The notes beneath the pieces were generated by a model that searched no databases, was not told the DNA's origin, and saw only the letters and a program-made list of their open reading frames with translations. Positions 22,382 through 33,394 of a stretch of DNA of 64,000 bases are shown piece by piece. The number at the start of each line of letters is the position of its first letter. Positions within the stretch are counted from its first letter, which is position 1. The stretch covers positions 16,711,501 to 16,775,500 of the forward strand of contig NC_090780.1 of assembly GCF_040054535.1 (NCBI RefSeq). Reading direction: 5' to 3'. The DNA comes from Antennarius striatus (taxonomy: Eukaryota > Chordata > Actinopteri > Lophiiformes > Antennariidae). The translations under genes were made by a program, and so were the position numbers.

Positions 22382-25300
22382 ATGTCTCTGCCACGCACAC
22401 TCGGGGAGTTGCAGCTCTATCGGGTCCTTCAGAGGGCCAACCTGCTGGCCTATTATGAAACCTTCATCCAGCAAGGTGGTGATGATGTGCAGCAGCTATG
22501 TGAGGCAGCTGAGGAGGAGTTTCTGGAGATCATGGCACTAGTTGGAATGGCCACCAAGCCACTGCATGTGCGTAGGCTGCAAAAGGCCCTCCGAGACTGG
22601 GTGGCAAACCCTGCCCTTTTCAGCCAGCCCGTCCCTCTTGGAGGTATCCCACTCTTTAAAGTAGACGGAACGGGCGCTGGTGGAACGACAGGCGGTGCGA
22701 AGAAGTCCGTGAGTAATGGGCAGCCAGGTTCACCTTGTGAAAGGGAAGATCGGGCGTGTCTTACTCCAATGCACAGTGGGAGTCCCAGAAGCCCTTGCTC
22801 CCAGGCCTCCCCACAGCCACCAGACCCACACTACAGAGAAAAGCTGTCACCCATGGAGCCACATTGGCTCAGCCCAGAGCCTGATAGAAACTGTCCTTTA
22901 GTGTCTGCATCTGGAATAGAGGAGGACCCACCCAGCCCACCGCTGCTGTCCACATGCCCCCCAGGTCCTTCCACATCTCCAAGCCCCTCTGCTTCTTTCG
23001 GCCCTACAGCCCTGTCTGCCTGGCCTGGAGGACAGCTAGACGGGGAGACAGCGCGGGCGGTGGTGGAGAGCGTAGAGAGACTCCTGCGGACCCTTCCCCT
23101 GTCAGATCCCGCAGAGGTGAAGACACTCCTTAGGATGAACAAGAAGATGGCAAAGACTGTGGGACACATCTTCAAAATGGGGCCCCAGGATGAGAACAAA
23201 GAAGAAGAGATCAGGAAGTATAGCCTCATATATGGGCGCTTTGACTCTAAAAGGAGAGAAGGGAAGCAGCTGACACATCATGAGGTAAAAGCACAAAGAA
23301 CAATGGAGTTATGTCTGATTTAATCTGGCACAAATATGAATCTCAAAACTATGAGATGAGATTACTTGATGTCTGCAATGTCCATATTTACATCCCTCCT
23401 TCATTCGGTGCTTTTCCTTTTCAGCTGATTATCAATGAAGCTGCAGCCCAGTTCTGCATACGTGACAATGCACTTCTGCTGAGACGGGTGGAACTCTTCT
23501 CTTTGGCACGGCAGGTTGCGAGAAAATGTGCCTACACCTCCACACTGAAGCATGCAAGGTAAGGTCGCTGCCCATAGGGAAGAATATCAACCACTGACCA
23601 GCACACATCAACGCCACGGCAACAACACTAACTCTTGACTGCTGGATTGGAGATAAAATTTTAAATATAAAAATTTATTCCTGAACCCTGCACAGCAAAA
23701 TGTAGCTTGTTATGACAAACCACATGTGAAATAAAAATTGATTAAATCATTTCATAGCAGGAATAAATATTGTATACTGTGCATTCTACATAAACCACAT
23801 GGTTCATGTGAGTCATCCTCCTTACAATTCCATCATTTTCAAATGAACCGGGATCAAATCACTGTGGGAATTGAACTCCCACCTCTGCAGTATTAGTATA
23901 ATGAGTTAAACGGAGCCACACAGGAATACACAACAACTCTGTGTGTTAACACAGCAACACATTCTACTGAAAGTATATACAGTATCACATTACTTAAAGA
24001 AAAAACCTGAAGAAGTTACTGAGTAGCTGACCATACACAGCGAGATAACCAGAAACTATCTAAATATATTACAGTAAATTTAGTAGTGTTAAAGTTTCGT
24101 ATGTAAGACAGGGCCTTCATTTCAAATATTAATATTTTAAAGGTAGAGCTCTTAAAGTTGACGTCGGTTAATTCAAACAACAAACATTTCCCCTGTTGCT
24201 CGTCACCAAATGGCATTCAAAATATTTACAACACAGACCTTTTTCCAAAATTTACATTTGTAAACCAATAATTGTAATAAATATATTGTAGGAAAATTAG
24301 TGTTAAATATTTAGAAACAGTTTTTAAATATTTTGGGCAAAAACACTGACTCTGTTTGACAAAGGAAGATCCCAACTCAGGATCCATTTCTAGGTGGAGA
24401 TCAACCTTTATCGACTGACTTGCAATTGAAAGCTTTGCAAAAACATGGAGTCAGAAATTTCCATTACCAGATTACTTTTTTCCAAGAGAAAGAAAGAACT
24501 TTGACTTGACTCTTTTTCACTCACAGGGCAAATACAGACGAGAACAGTATTCTGTCCCAGAAGAGAGTAAGGCACGAGGTAAGTTTTCAGAGCAGTGCTG
24601 CAAACACTTAACAAGATGCAGTGTGATCTCATACAGATGAATGTGGGATTCCAAGACAAAATGCTGTGTGTGCACGTAGCCCAATTTAAAGCCTCTTCCC
24701 GTAATTTGAAGTGTTTCTTTAGCTTTAAACTGACGGTGATGCGTTACAGGTGATCGTGCCTGATAGCGTGTCATCACTTCTTGGAGTGGAGGCATCAGAG
24801 GGTTTGACCCAGAGGGCAGATGATGACAACGCATCTACAGAAAGCTTGGATAGCGCATCACATGGTGAAGACCTCATGCCCATGTAATAAAACCAATGTG
24901 CTCTGGTTATCTCTGAGCTCATCAGTATTAACACCCAAATCTGTTTGTCCATTTAGACATTGGCTCACAGTGCAACCAGTCTCCCTCCCCCCGTCCCCAC
25001 ATCGACACCTCCAACTCTGCCAGCTGGAGCCGCCATCTCATACAGCAAACGCTAATGGACGAAGGATTGCGATTGGCTCGAATGGTGTCACATGATCGTG
25101 CTGGCAAAATTAGCCTTGGTCCAGAAGGAACTCAGTCTTCAGGTGACTTTTCATAAAGGACACGGAGTATAATTCTTTTTTTCTTTTTTTTTGTTAGTGT
25201 GTTTTATGAATTTGTTGTGTTTTAATTTTTGGGAAAGTGCCTATTTACTTTTTGTCAGACTTATATGAAAACACAGCTGTATGATAAATGCAAGGCACAG

Positions 25301-27206
25301 TTGGAAGCCAGTTACCTTGGCATAGCACAAAATCCCAGCTCTTAAGCCTTCAAACAGAGTTAGGTTAAATGTTTTCCTGGTTTCCAATTTTCTCACTGAG
25401 CTAAGGTAATTAATACTCATTTCAGCCTTACTTTAAAGCAGGTGAGCACATTTCTGAAAGTATCAAAATTATTCTTAAAGTCAGAAGTGGTGGCAGAATT
25501 GAAAGCGAGCGAGTTGGGATTGGGGTTGGATCAAAAATGACAGACCGAGATTGACTTGCTTCTCCTAACAATGAATATTTTATAGCTCTAGAGCTTGAAC
25601 TCTAGTGAGTCACACTAGGCGACGCCTCCCACCATGCACAGCTGAACTCCACCAGACTGTAAATTAGAGAGGATGGAAGTTAGAGATGGAAACAGGAGGC
25701 AGAGAGATATATAGAGAGTGAGAGATGGGGGTGTTGCACTGTTACAGCACTTCCTTAATACCCTGTTAATATAGCATTTTTCCGATGCTTTGCAGCTTTT
25801 CGCAAGAAAGAAAAAAAAGATCTGAGCAAGTTAGACATTCTGGGCTGTGATAGCCAGTCAAAGAGATGAAGCAAGGAGAAGGAAGCCAGCAAAGAATATG
25901 AGGGGGTGGGCAGAGAGCGCGAGAGAGAAGGGGGGGGGGGGGGTAGGAAGTACTCTGTGGGTGGAAGAATCGAACCCCCCTTCTCAGCAGCGACTGACGT
26001 CAGAGTGTGTTAGGTGCATGGGCTGAAGGGCGGGATGGATGGGGCGTGGGGGCGATGGAGTGGGAGGTAATTGGAGGGGCGTTGCATTGACTCACCAAGC
26101 GACAGTACACAAAAATAAAACCTGTGGGCAGGGAAATGGCACAGTCTTTTTTATACATCTTCTCCATCTACCAAGAGGACTGCGGAGACAACAACAACAA
26201 GACATGACATATGTTTCATCTCTGACGTAGATCTTCCTCTCGTTTTTTCTTTCTCACCCATCCAATTTTCCTTTGTCTGTTATCAGTCAGACATTTTTCT
26301 CATTTTCTTCATTGTTCATTTTTTCTGTCATATGTTAAGGTTCACTGATGGTTCATGTAGACAGGACATTGCTTCTGCAACACTAAGGAATCTCCATCTT
26401 ATAAATCTTACCACTTTAAGTCACTTTACTATCAAATGATACATTGATACGTATTGATTACGTATTTACTTTAATACATGTTGTTAAGCCCCACTGGAAA
26501 AAGCATAATCAAACACACATGGACTCTTCAACAGGGAAAAACTTTGTGATATTTCCACTTGCAGCCTCCTATCACACCTAACATCATAGTTTCAGGACAC
26601 ATTTTTAATTTTTTCATAGCTTCTCCCTTCTAAATTAATTTTACAAACACATACAAAACACTTGTTTTGTTGACTGCATCTTTCCAGTATCACCATCCCA
26701 TGAACAAATTACACTTGTTAAATGCATTTTGTTTCACAACAGCTTGGATTGGACATAGAAACTGCGATGACTTCATTCCATGTGGGAGAGGTTCTTACTG
26801 AATTCCCCAAACTATTATTCAAAGGTCTTAAAATATCGGTTGCATTTTGATGACTTTGAATCAAATATTTATCTTTTGTGTCTGTACTATAAAATGATGT
26901 AAAGCTCATCTCAGATCAAGTAATAGCAAGAAATGTATAAATTGAAATCTGTTTTACAAATGTTGACTTGAAATTTATAACACAGCTAACAGGAGAGATT
27001 ATCCAAAAAGCATGTTTCATTGCTCTTCTAACTGACATGTGTTCTTTTCCTGACTCTGAAGTTCATTTTGCTATGAGTACTCATTTTGAACTGTACCTTT
27101 CTTCACAGACTTTGACAGTAAAATGGAGAGACGGAGTTTGATAACGGCATGTAGGAGCAGTAGCCCCTGCATTAACAAAGACGACTCAAATCACTGCAGA
27201 AAATGA
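22382..27206 (+). CDS. nab2: NGFI-A (EGR1) binding protein 2, transcriptional co-repressor
   Basis: Six coding exons: 22382-23284, 23425-23558, 24527-24578, 24750-24864, 24957-25142 and 27109-27206, all in phase, giving 495 residues. NAB2 is a nuclear co-factor that binds the R1 inhibitory domain of EGR1/EGR2/EGR3 and represses their targets. NCD1 (about residues 4-82) is almost invariant: LPRTLGELQLYRVLQRANLL, then FIQQGGDDVQQLCEAAEEEF and MATKPLHVRRLQKALRDW. A Pro/Ser-rich linker follows. NCD2 begins about residue 221 (GETARAVVESVERLLRTLP) and continues through KKMAKTVGHIFKM, EEEIRKYSLIYGRFDSKRREG and INEAAAQFCIRDNALLLRRV into exon 2. The C-terminal WSRHLIQQTLMDEGLRLARM separates NAB2 from NAB1. 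The last exon is short, after a 1.97-kb intron. The first exon carries 301 codons. Confidence 0.96.
25600..26060 (+). promoter_or_regulatory. candidate regulatory block in the last nab2 intron
   Basis: A purine-rich stretch ends in a 14-base G run (25930-25943). A full palindromic cAMP-response element, TGACGTCA, follows at 25995-26002, then a G-rich GCGTGGGGGCG (26044-26054) resembling an EGR site with two extra bases. This could be an intronic enhancer or an internal promoter; no exon or open frame supports the second. Confidence 0.35.
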
Positions 27207-27504
27207 AACCGCCCGCCTGTCGTCAGGGAGCTTTTTCTGAAGCCTGCCGCCAGACTCGACTCAGAGTCTACCGTACAGGCTGTGGCTGAGCAGGTTTCTC
27301 GTCTCGTACCCCATCCCTGACATTTGATGAGGAAGAGTCTCTAATCACCATCAAAATCAATGTGAAGAATTTACCAGCGACATCCATCAACCTGCAGTAC
27401 TTCTAAACACTGAAATCCAGAAGGACTGAATGATTTTGACTGTACTGTATATTCAGAAAATATGAAGGGGAGGCACTTTTTTTGTTGTTTTTTTATTTAA
27501 CCGA

Positions 27505-27571
27505 CTGTATGTCCTGCAGGTGTAACTAACAATAAGGAAAATATTGTTAGTTACACCTGCAGGACATACAG
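27505..27571. repeat. perfect 30-bp inverted repeat (hairpin), 7-base loop
   Basis: The arm 27505-27534 is the exact reverse complement of 27542-27571, with loop AGGAAAA at 27535-27541. Beyond the arms the left flank is T-rich and the right flank A-rich, so the stem could extend imperfectly. It lies about 300 bases past the nab2 stop, probably in the 3' UTR. Confidence 0.95.
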
Positions 27572-27905
27572 AAGAAAAAAAAACATTATTTTACAAATTA
27601 GCCAATTTTTTAAGAGTGTCAACTGTTTCACAGTCGAGCTCAACACAGCAGGGGGCACTGCAACTTTGGAGCTTGTCTCTCCTAACTCCTGCCAGCAACA
27701 CGCAGCACTCGTGGAAAGGAAATGTGTCACTTACAGAATTTGATCTACATTCCCAGAAAGTTATAAAACTAAAACAAACTAAGAAACAGTCTATAAAACG
27801 TTCTCAGCAGCTCTTCACCCTCAGAGAACTAAAGGATTTAGAAGTCAGTTATTCATATTCTAAGGATTCAAATATGAGCTAAGACTAGGAGGAGCATTTG
27901 TGACG

Positions 27906-28533
27906 TGTTTATCTGGATTTCTCAAAGCAAGTCTGTTATTATGTTCAGAGGCCATGTGCTGATGTTTATGAGATAAAAAGAGATTGGTCTTCATCATCCA
28001 CTGTCTCATGTGTCTGTCATGGTATTTGGTTCAGGAGAGATAATACGCCAGGCTTGTTGTTCCCTTTGATTGTGTGAAAATGAACTCCAAATAATATTTC
28101 TAGACTCAGCGGCATTTAATCAAACAAGAATCTTAACTCTATTCCAGATGAAATTTCAGTGTCTTTACAGTAAAATCTGGTTTATTGTCTTCTTGCAGGA
28201 ACTCTTAGTCATCAGCTGCCCTTCTTTTAGAAGAAAAACAGAGGTTTACAGAGATAAATCCCATGGTGCTTGACTTCATACAGCAGCTCCTACATGTTAT
28301 GTCGGCCTGTTCAGCCCAGTTCGAGTGATTAAAATGTGGACCTCATATAAAGATGATGCTCATGTTGAAAGATTTAAAAGGGTTTTTTTTTTTTTGTCCA
28401 CATAATTTACAGAATATGTCAGGAAGGTAGCTTGCCGTGCATCAGTTACACCTGCCTGTCTGGATCATTTGTGACTATTATGTTGCCAAACAGATTATTT
28501 ATTTTGTTATCTCAATAAATGTTATTTTATTGC
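27906..28533. repeat. local duplication, copy A
   Basis: 27906-28069 matches 30046-30208 and 28256-28533 matches 30208-30484, with only scattered substitutions. Copy A alone has the 186 bases at 28070-28255. It contains an AATAAA (28513-28518) that may be a nab2 poly(A) signal. Confidence 0.9.
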
Positions 28534-29374
28534 TTAAAGCAGTGGAGTGTTTAATAGTGTTCCAACAATCTTTTTTTAAATTTTTTCTCAGCATTTCTTA
28601 TCTAGGAAAAGGGCTACCAGAGTTGTGTCACACAACCAGCAACACCCCTGGTCAGCTGTCATCTTGTTGTTGCGCTGATGCTCTTTACCAAGCATGACTC
28701 ACCTGTGCCAGCAATGTCATCAGCGCTCATCCACACACAACCTTCCCTCGCCAGATTGTCAAACAATAGATAGCAGAAAAGGGAAAGACACACAATCTTA
28801 ACCTCAGAGGAACTAAAACAATTCAGTTGTAGGATTCAACAATTCAAATTAATTTTATTTAATTTTATTTGTTTCATTTTAGCACAGAATTAAGTTTTGC
28901 ACCCATTGTTTTTCAAGATAGTCGGTCTAACATCATACATACTACATTATACTCACAATTAAAAATGTTGTATATGACCCTGAAGTCCCCAGAATGTGTC
29001 TTCCAAGTTTTTTGTTTAAACGCCACTCTGATCATGTATTATAGGATGTCTGTGTACCCTTCTGGTCATATACAGTCTGTGCCTGTCTGTAGTTTAAAAC
29101 GCAGATAGTTTGAGGCTGGAAATGTCCCCACAGTAGATGCAAAGTCTCTGACATCATAGTTGGTTTCAAATCTGAATGCTGCTTAACAGAAAAGAGTTTC
29201 TAATGGGTGAAGCAAGGAAAAGAAAGGGTCTGGAGCATCTGGAGACAAACCAGGGACAGGGGTGACAGGTATGTGAATAACATAGAACCTTTAAAATTAA
29301 ACAACTTGTGTTGTTCAGTTGAGCAATCCACAACTTTGGCCTGAGATGAAAATTTCAATGACTAACAACTGACA

Positions 29375-29600
29375 CAATGATAGTGGCACAGTGGGTGGCA
29401 CTGTTACCTCACAGCAAGAAATTCCTGGGTTCAAATCCACATGTGGCCTTCCTCTCACAAGCCTATGAAAAGCATATAGTTGACCCAAGCTTGAAGCTGA
29501 GGATATAAGTGGAAGTCATTATTGGTCTGTGTGAGACCTTTGATGAACTGGTGACCAAATCTCATGGGGACAGGCTCTAGTCTCCAGCCATTAATTTTCA
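29375..29600 (+). repeat. degenerate tRNA-like dispersed repeat
   Basis: Contains 'gtgggtggcactgttacctc', then a 'cctgggttcaaatccacatg' segment resembling a pol III B box, and a later 'ggacaggctctagtctcc' block. This is the usual order of an interspersed repeat common in fish. Too diverged to define ends or family. Confidence 0.45.
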
Positions 29601-30045
29601 GATGGAAGACTGGAAACTGGACTGATCTCAACAATCATTAGTTTTTTTGGGGGGGTTTTGGATCTTTTTTAAAACACATTGTGTCATGTAATTCTAATAT
29701 ACACCAAATATGCTTGCTTACATTGAATACAGGGAAATATTAATATTCAAGTTCTCCTACTTTGCTGTGGTTATGGACACAGCAGATGGAGGTAATTGAC
29801 CATCAATCAGCTGTGTACTCCATTGTTCAGGAAGTGGAATCTGAGATTTGCTGTTTCCTAACACTGGAATGTTTTTAGGGCTTTCCTAACGGGTTTTGAA
29901 ATGTAAGCAACACTTCCCGCTGGGCTGATGATCGCTGTCTTTGGACTGTTAGTCCATCCCCAATCACATGGGTGATGTGCTGGGTGATGAGAATGCAGGC
30001 CAGGCAAGAAATGATGTTTCCAGATTCTAAAAACTGTTTACAGAC

Positions 30046-30484
30046 GTTTATCTGGATTTCTCAAAGCAAGTCTGTTATTATGTTCAGAGGCCATGTGTTG
30101 ATTTTTATGAGATAAAAAGAGATTGGTCTTCATCATCCACTGCCTCATGTGTCTGTCATGGTATTTGGTTCAGGAGAGATAATACGCCAGGCTTGTTGTT
30201 CCCTTTGAAATCCTATGGTGCTTGACTTCATACAGCAGCTCCTACATGTTATGTCGGCCTGTTTGGCCCAGTTCAAGTGATTAAAATGTGGACCTCATAT
30301 AAAGAGGATGCTCATGTTGAAAGATTTAATAGGGTTTGTTTTTTTTGTCCACATAATTTACAGAATATGTCAGGAAGGTAGCTTGCCGTGCATCAGTTAC
30401 ACCTGCCTGTCTGGATCATTTGTGACTATTATGTTGCCAAACAGATTATTTATTTTGTTATCTCAATAAATGTTATTTTATTGC
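30046..30484. repeat. local duplication, copy B
   Basis: Direct repeat of copy A about 2.1 kb downstream, lacking copy A's 186-base middle part. The last shared word is ctcaataaatgttattttat, after which the two diverge (copy B gains a short tandem ttaaccatg repeat). Confidence 0.9.
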
Positions 30485-31861
30485 ATGGTGTGTTAACCAT
30501 GTTAACCATGGTGTGTTCAATAGTGTTCCAACAGACATTTGCAATATGAAACGATTGTGAGAGATGAATGGAATAATAATAGAACTCAGGAGCTCATAGT
30601 GTTACCTCTGTTCTATTCAAATTGCACCTTTATTCTTCGTCTGAAGCTTCCTGAAATGATTTCTGACAGTTTGTGCTGAGATTCTTTACTATGCAAAACA
30701 ACTGCTGTCTCTGAGGCTGGACCCAGAAGATTTTACAGGTGGAAAAGCAGATGTGACGTTCCTGGGTTCAGCAGGAGCGTCATCATTCTTTATACACCCA
30801 TTAATTTCATTATAACATACAAATTCTAAAATCACATGAAACCCAATACAAGCATTGTCACAGTTAAAAAGAATGCCAAAAATAAAACATCTATTAGTCA
30901 GTACTACTAAACCCAACTCAACTATAACAACTTGATTATCCAACGCCATATGCTGTTCTAGTTTCATTACAGCTTGAGGGTGTAACAAATAGTTCGTTGA
31001 CATCTTAAACACAGCATAAAAAGCACAAAATGGTGTTGTGAAAATTATAGTTATCAAAATAATATTTCACTTCATGTTCAGTGTATGTAAAGTATGATGA
31101 GCAGAGTATTAGTTATCTAAGAATATATAGCTGTTGCTAGTTTGAACAAAGACTAGACTTGTGATGTGGACAGTAATAAATGTTACCAAGGTTCTCTCAG
31201 TGATGCATGTGCTTTAAAATAGTTGGGAAACAATTTTAAGAAAAACCCAACTCCTCGAGCTTTTTGTTGTTTGTAATTTGCATAGATCTAGATTTATAAT
31301 CTATAATTATGCTGATTTTACATTCTGGGAAGGTGGTGTGGATTCTCCGGAGGAAAACAAATCTACTACCTAGTTTAGGTAGGATTCTCAAAGTATCCTA
31401 CCAAAGCTGTGGACACCACTATGCAACTTAAATCACATCCTAGGGCTGTGACGTAACGCTCACAAATCTGAATCTCCAAGCATGAATAAACAAATGTCTC
31501 TATAAACCAATACTATAAATGCATGTCAAAAATTTTATAATTTGTATGAATTGAGCTTTCAGAAAATACTACAATCACTACTTCTACTACTACTGCATAA
31601 AATTTAAAGTGTATCTTCAATTTTTTAAACTTCAGCAAAACGCTGCCAGCTTTAGCACAGTTGATACGCTGTAAAAAAAAAACCGAAGTAAACCATTAAC
31701 TGGTTTATACCATTACAGGAGGTTTTCTTTGGGAGTGACCAGGATAGATAGGATCAGGAATGAGTACATCAGAGGGACAGCACATGATAGAGGTTTTGGA
31801 GATAAAGTCACAGGCCAGACTGAGATAGTTTGGACATGTCCAGAGGAGAGATAGTAAATAT

Positions 31862-32239
31862 ATGGGCGGCAGTGGCTCAGTGGTAGAACGGGCGGTAGAG
31901 CAGGTCGATCAATGATCTGAGATTGGCGGTTCGATTCCCGCTCCCACCCGAAAAAAACACCCGGAGGTGAGCTGACAGTGGGAGATGTCAGCTCACCTCC
32001 GGAGCACTGGTAGTGGGACCACTGCCGAGACGCCCTTGAAGGCGCCGTCCCCCTTGCAAGTTACTCATTTGGGGTGCACCAAGAAGGAGCTGCCCACCAT
32101 TCTAATTCCCACTGCATGGGTAAAGGCCTCCTGTGTGTGTTTGTGTGTTCATGGTTTGTACAAACTAACGTGTGTGTGATTTGATTTGAACTAGAGTGTG
32201 CCACTAATGTCCCTTTGGGAATTAATCGAGCATATAAAA

Positions 32240-32242
<3 letters not shown>
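31862..32242 (+). mobile_element. tRNA-derived SINE (copy 2), nested in a LINE
   Basis: Head gggcggcagtggctcagtgg (A box) and B box GGTTCGATTCC at about 31928-31938. The body matches copy 1, and the tail is tgtccctttgggaattaat. It carries a perfect 17-bp inverted repeat (31961-31977 with 31986-32002). An (AT)n array follows the tail. Confidence 0.82.

Positions 32243-32300
<58 letters not shown>
32243..32300. repeat. (AT)n microsatellite at a SINE 3' end
   Basis: 58 bases of AT directly after the SINE tail and before the resumed LINE. Likely grown from the SINE's A/T-rich tail or the target site. Confidence 0.95.
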
Positions 32301-32304
<4 letters not shown>

Positions 32305-32545
32305 AGAAGGATGCTGAGTTTTGAACTGCCAGGCAGGAGACCTAGAGGAAGACCAAAGAGCAGGTTTATGGATGTAGTGAAAGATATGGAGATAGTTGTT
32401 GTGAGAGAAGAGGATGCAGAAGACAGGGTTAGATGGAGGCAACTGATTCGCTGTGGTGACCCCTGAAGGGAAAAACTGAAAGGAGAAGAAGAAAATACCA
32501 TTACAGGATATCATTCTAATGCATCATTCTAATGCGGGATTCAGT

Positions 32546-33394
32546 CTAGGTGACGTGGGTGTAAAGGTGTCGTAGGAACTCCCCTCTGGTGGTTGTGTCT
32601 CCAGGGAAAGTTGCCTGGCAGAACTCACAAACATGTGACTGCAGCGCCACGTCCGACAGCAGCAATCCATCAGACTGGCTTGGAAAATGGCCAGTGAGTG
32701 ATGTGTTGCCTTCTGTAGGCATCTGACAACCAGAGACAACAATACATGGAGCATTTCAGGTTAAATCCAACACGGATTGGTAAACACCTGTCCACAGGTG
32801 GATGTATCTGTCAAGTCAAGAACCTACCCTCATTACTTGCATCGTCATATCTTCACTAAGATGATCTGTTTGCCACAGGTTTTTTGAAACTTTGGAAGAG
32901 AATCCTTGTGACACACAAGGGTCACAATGTAGTGATGGCACCGCATTTTGAGCTCCCCCCTGATTCTCTTTTTTCTGAAAAGGCCCGTCCACACTAAGCT
33001 GGGATATATCTTCAGCAAGGATATCTGAAAAAGTCCACATGTTTCTGGAGAGATGATCAACGCCCGAAGGTTCTGCAGGGTTCTGTACAGTGGCTGTTTG
33101 TAGACAAGGCTGTTCTTTGAGGTATGCAGGGATGTCTTGAACACATTTCACATGGGTGGACATCATATCGCTGAGCTCGCCATTAGGAACAGTGGATCCT
33201 GCAGGTAGGGTTTAACATGTGTTGAGAAAAGCAATCCAAACATGTTGATGTGCACTAGATTTCCAGCATCTTTCATACGGACCTTGATGTTTCTGCAGAG
33301 CTGTTGAGAGTTCATGCAACAAAGCTGCTTGCTTCAGGCAAAGTGACTTCAGATGAAGAAACTGTTCATACAGTTTATTGTAAGCGTCCTCCAT
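32546..33394 (-). CDS. TANK-like adaptor: N-terminal TBK1-binding-type helix and C-terminal zinc finger
   Basis: Three exons splice in phase: 33394-33283, 33198-32828 and 32722-32546, giving 219 residues. Residues about 3-32 (YNKLYEQFLHL, KSLCLKQAALLHEL) form an amphipathic helix resembling the TBD segment with which TANK, AZI2/NAP1 and TBKBP1/SINTBAD bind TBK1 and IKK-epsilon. The C-terminus, HVCEFCQATFPGD then GEFLRHLYTH, matches the last residues of mammalian TANK (a C2-H2, UBZ1-type zinc finger: Cys-x2-Cys ... His-x3-His). The middle is low in recognisable motifs; GPFQKKE loosely fits a TRAF-binding PxQxx(D/E) pattern. Human TANK is about 425 residues with the helix further in, so this protein is about half length. 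Role inferred: scaffold for TBK1/IKK-epsilon or TRAF in interferon/NF-kB signalling. The donor after exon 1 (gtccgt) is the weakest junction. Confidence 0.8.

Larger units (their letters stand above)
31722..32492 (+). mobile_element. RTE-like LINE 3' fragment interrupted by a SINE
   Basis: Two LINE segments, 31722-31860 (ending tttggacatgtccagaggag) and 32301-32492 (encoding GRRMLSFELPGRRPRGRPKS, then FMDVV, then VREEDAEDRVRWRQ), form one element split by a SINE and an AT array. The flanking word aaatatat/atatat at both junctions fits a target-site duplication. The second part is the same family as 19401-19572. Confidence 0.7.
27207..32545. other. nab2 3' UTR and repeat-rich interval to the TANK-like gene
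   Basis: No further coding exons found. The interval holds a perfect hairpin (27505-27571), a candidate AATAAA at 28513-28518, two copies of a duplicated segment (27906-28533 and 30046-30484), a degenerate tRNA-like repeat (29375-29600) and nested retroelements (31722-32492). Confidence 0.6.

Noticed and set aside
22831-23229. 132-residue minus-strand frame opposite nab2 exon 1
   Set aside because: Antisense shadow of the GC-rich nab2 Pro/Ser linker, without independent support.
30689-31057. 122-residue minus-strand frame
   Set aside because: No family motif, no splice support and composition typical of intergenic DNA.
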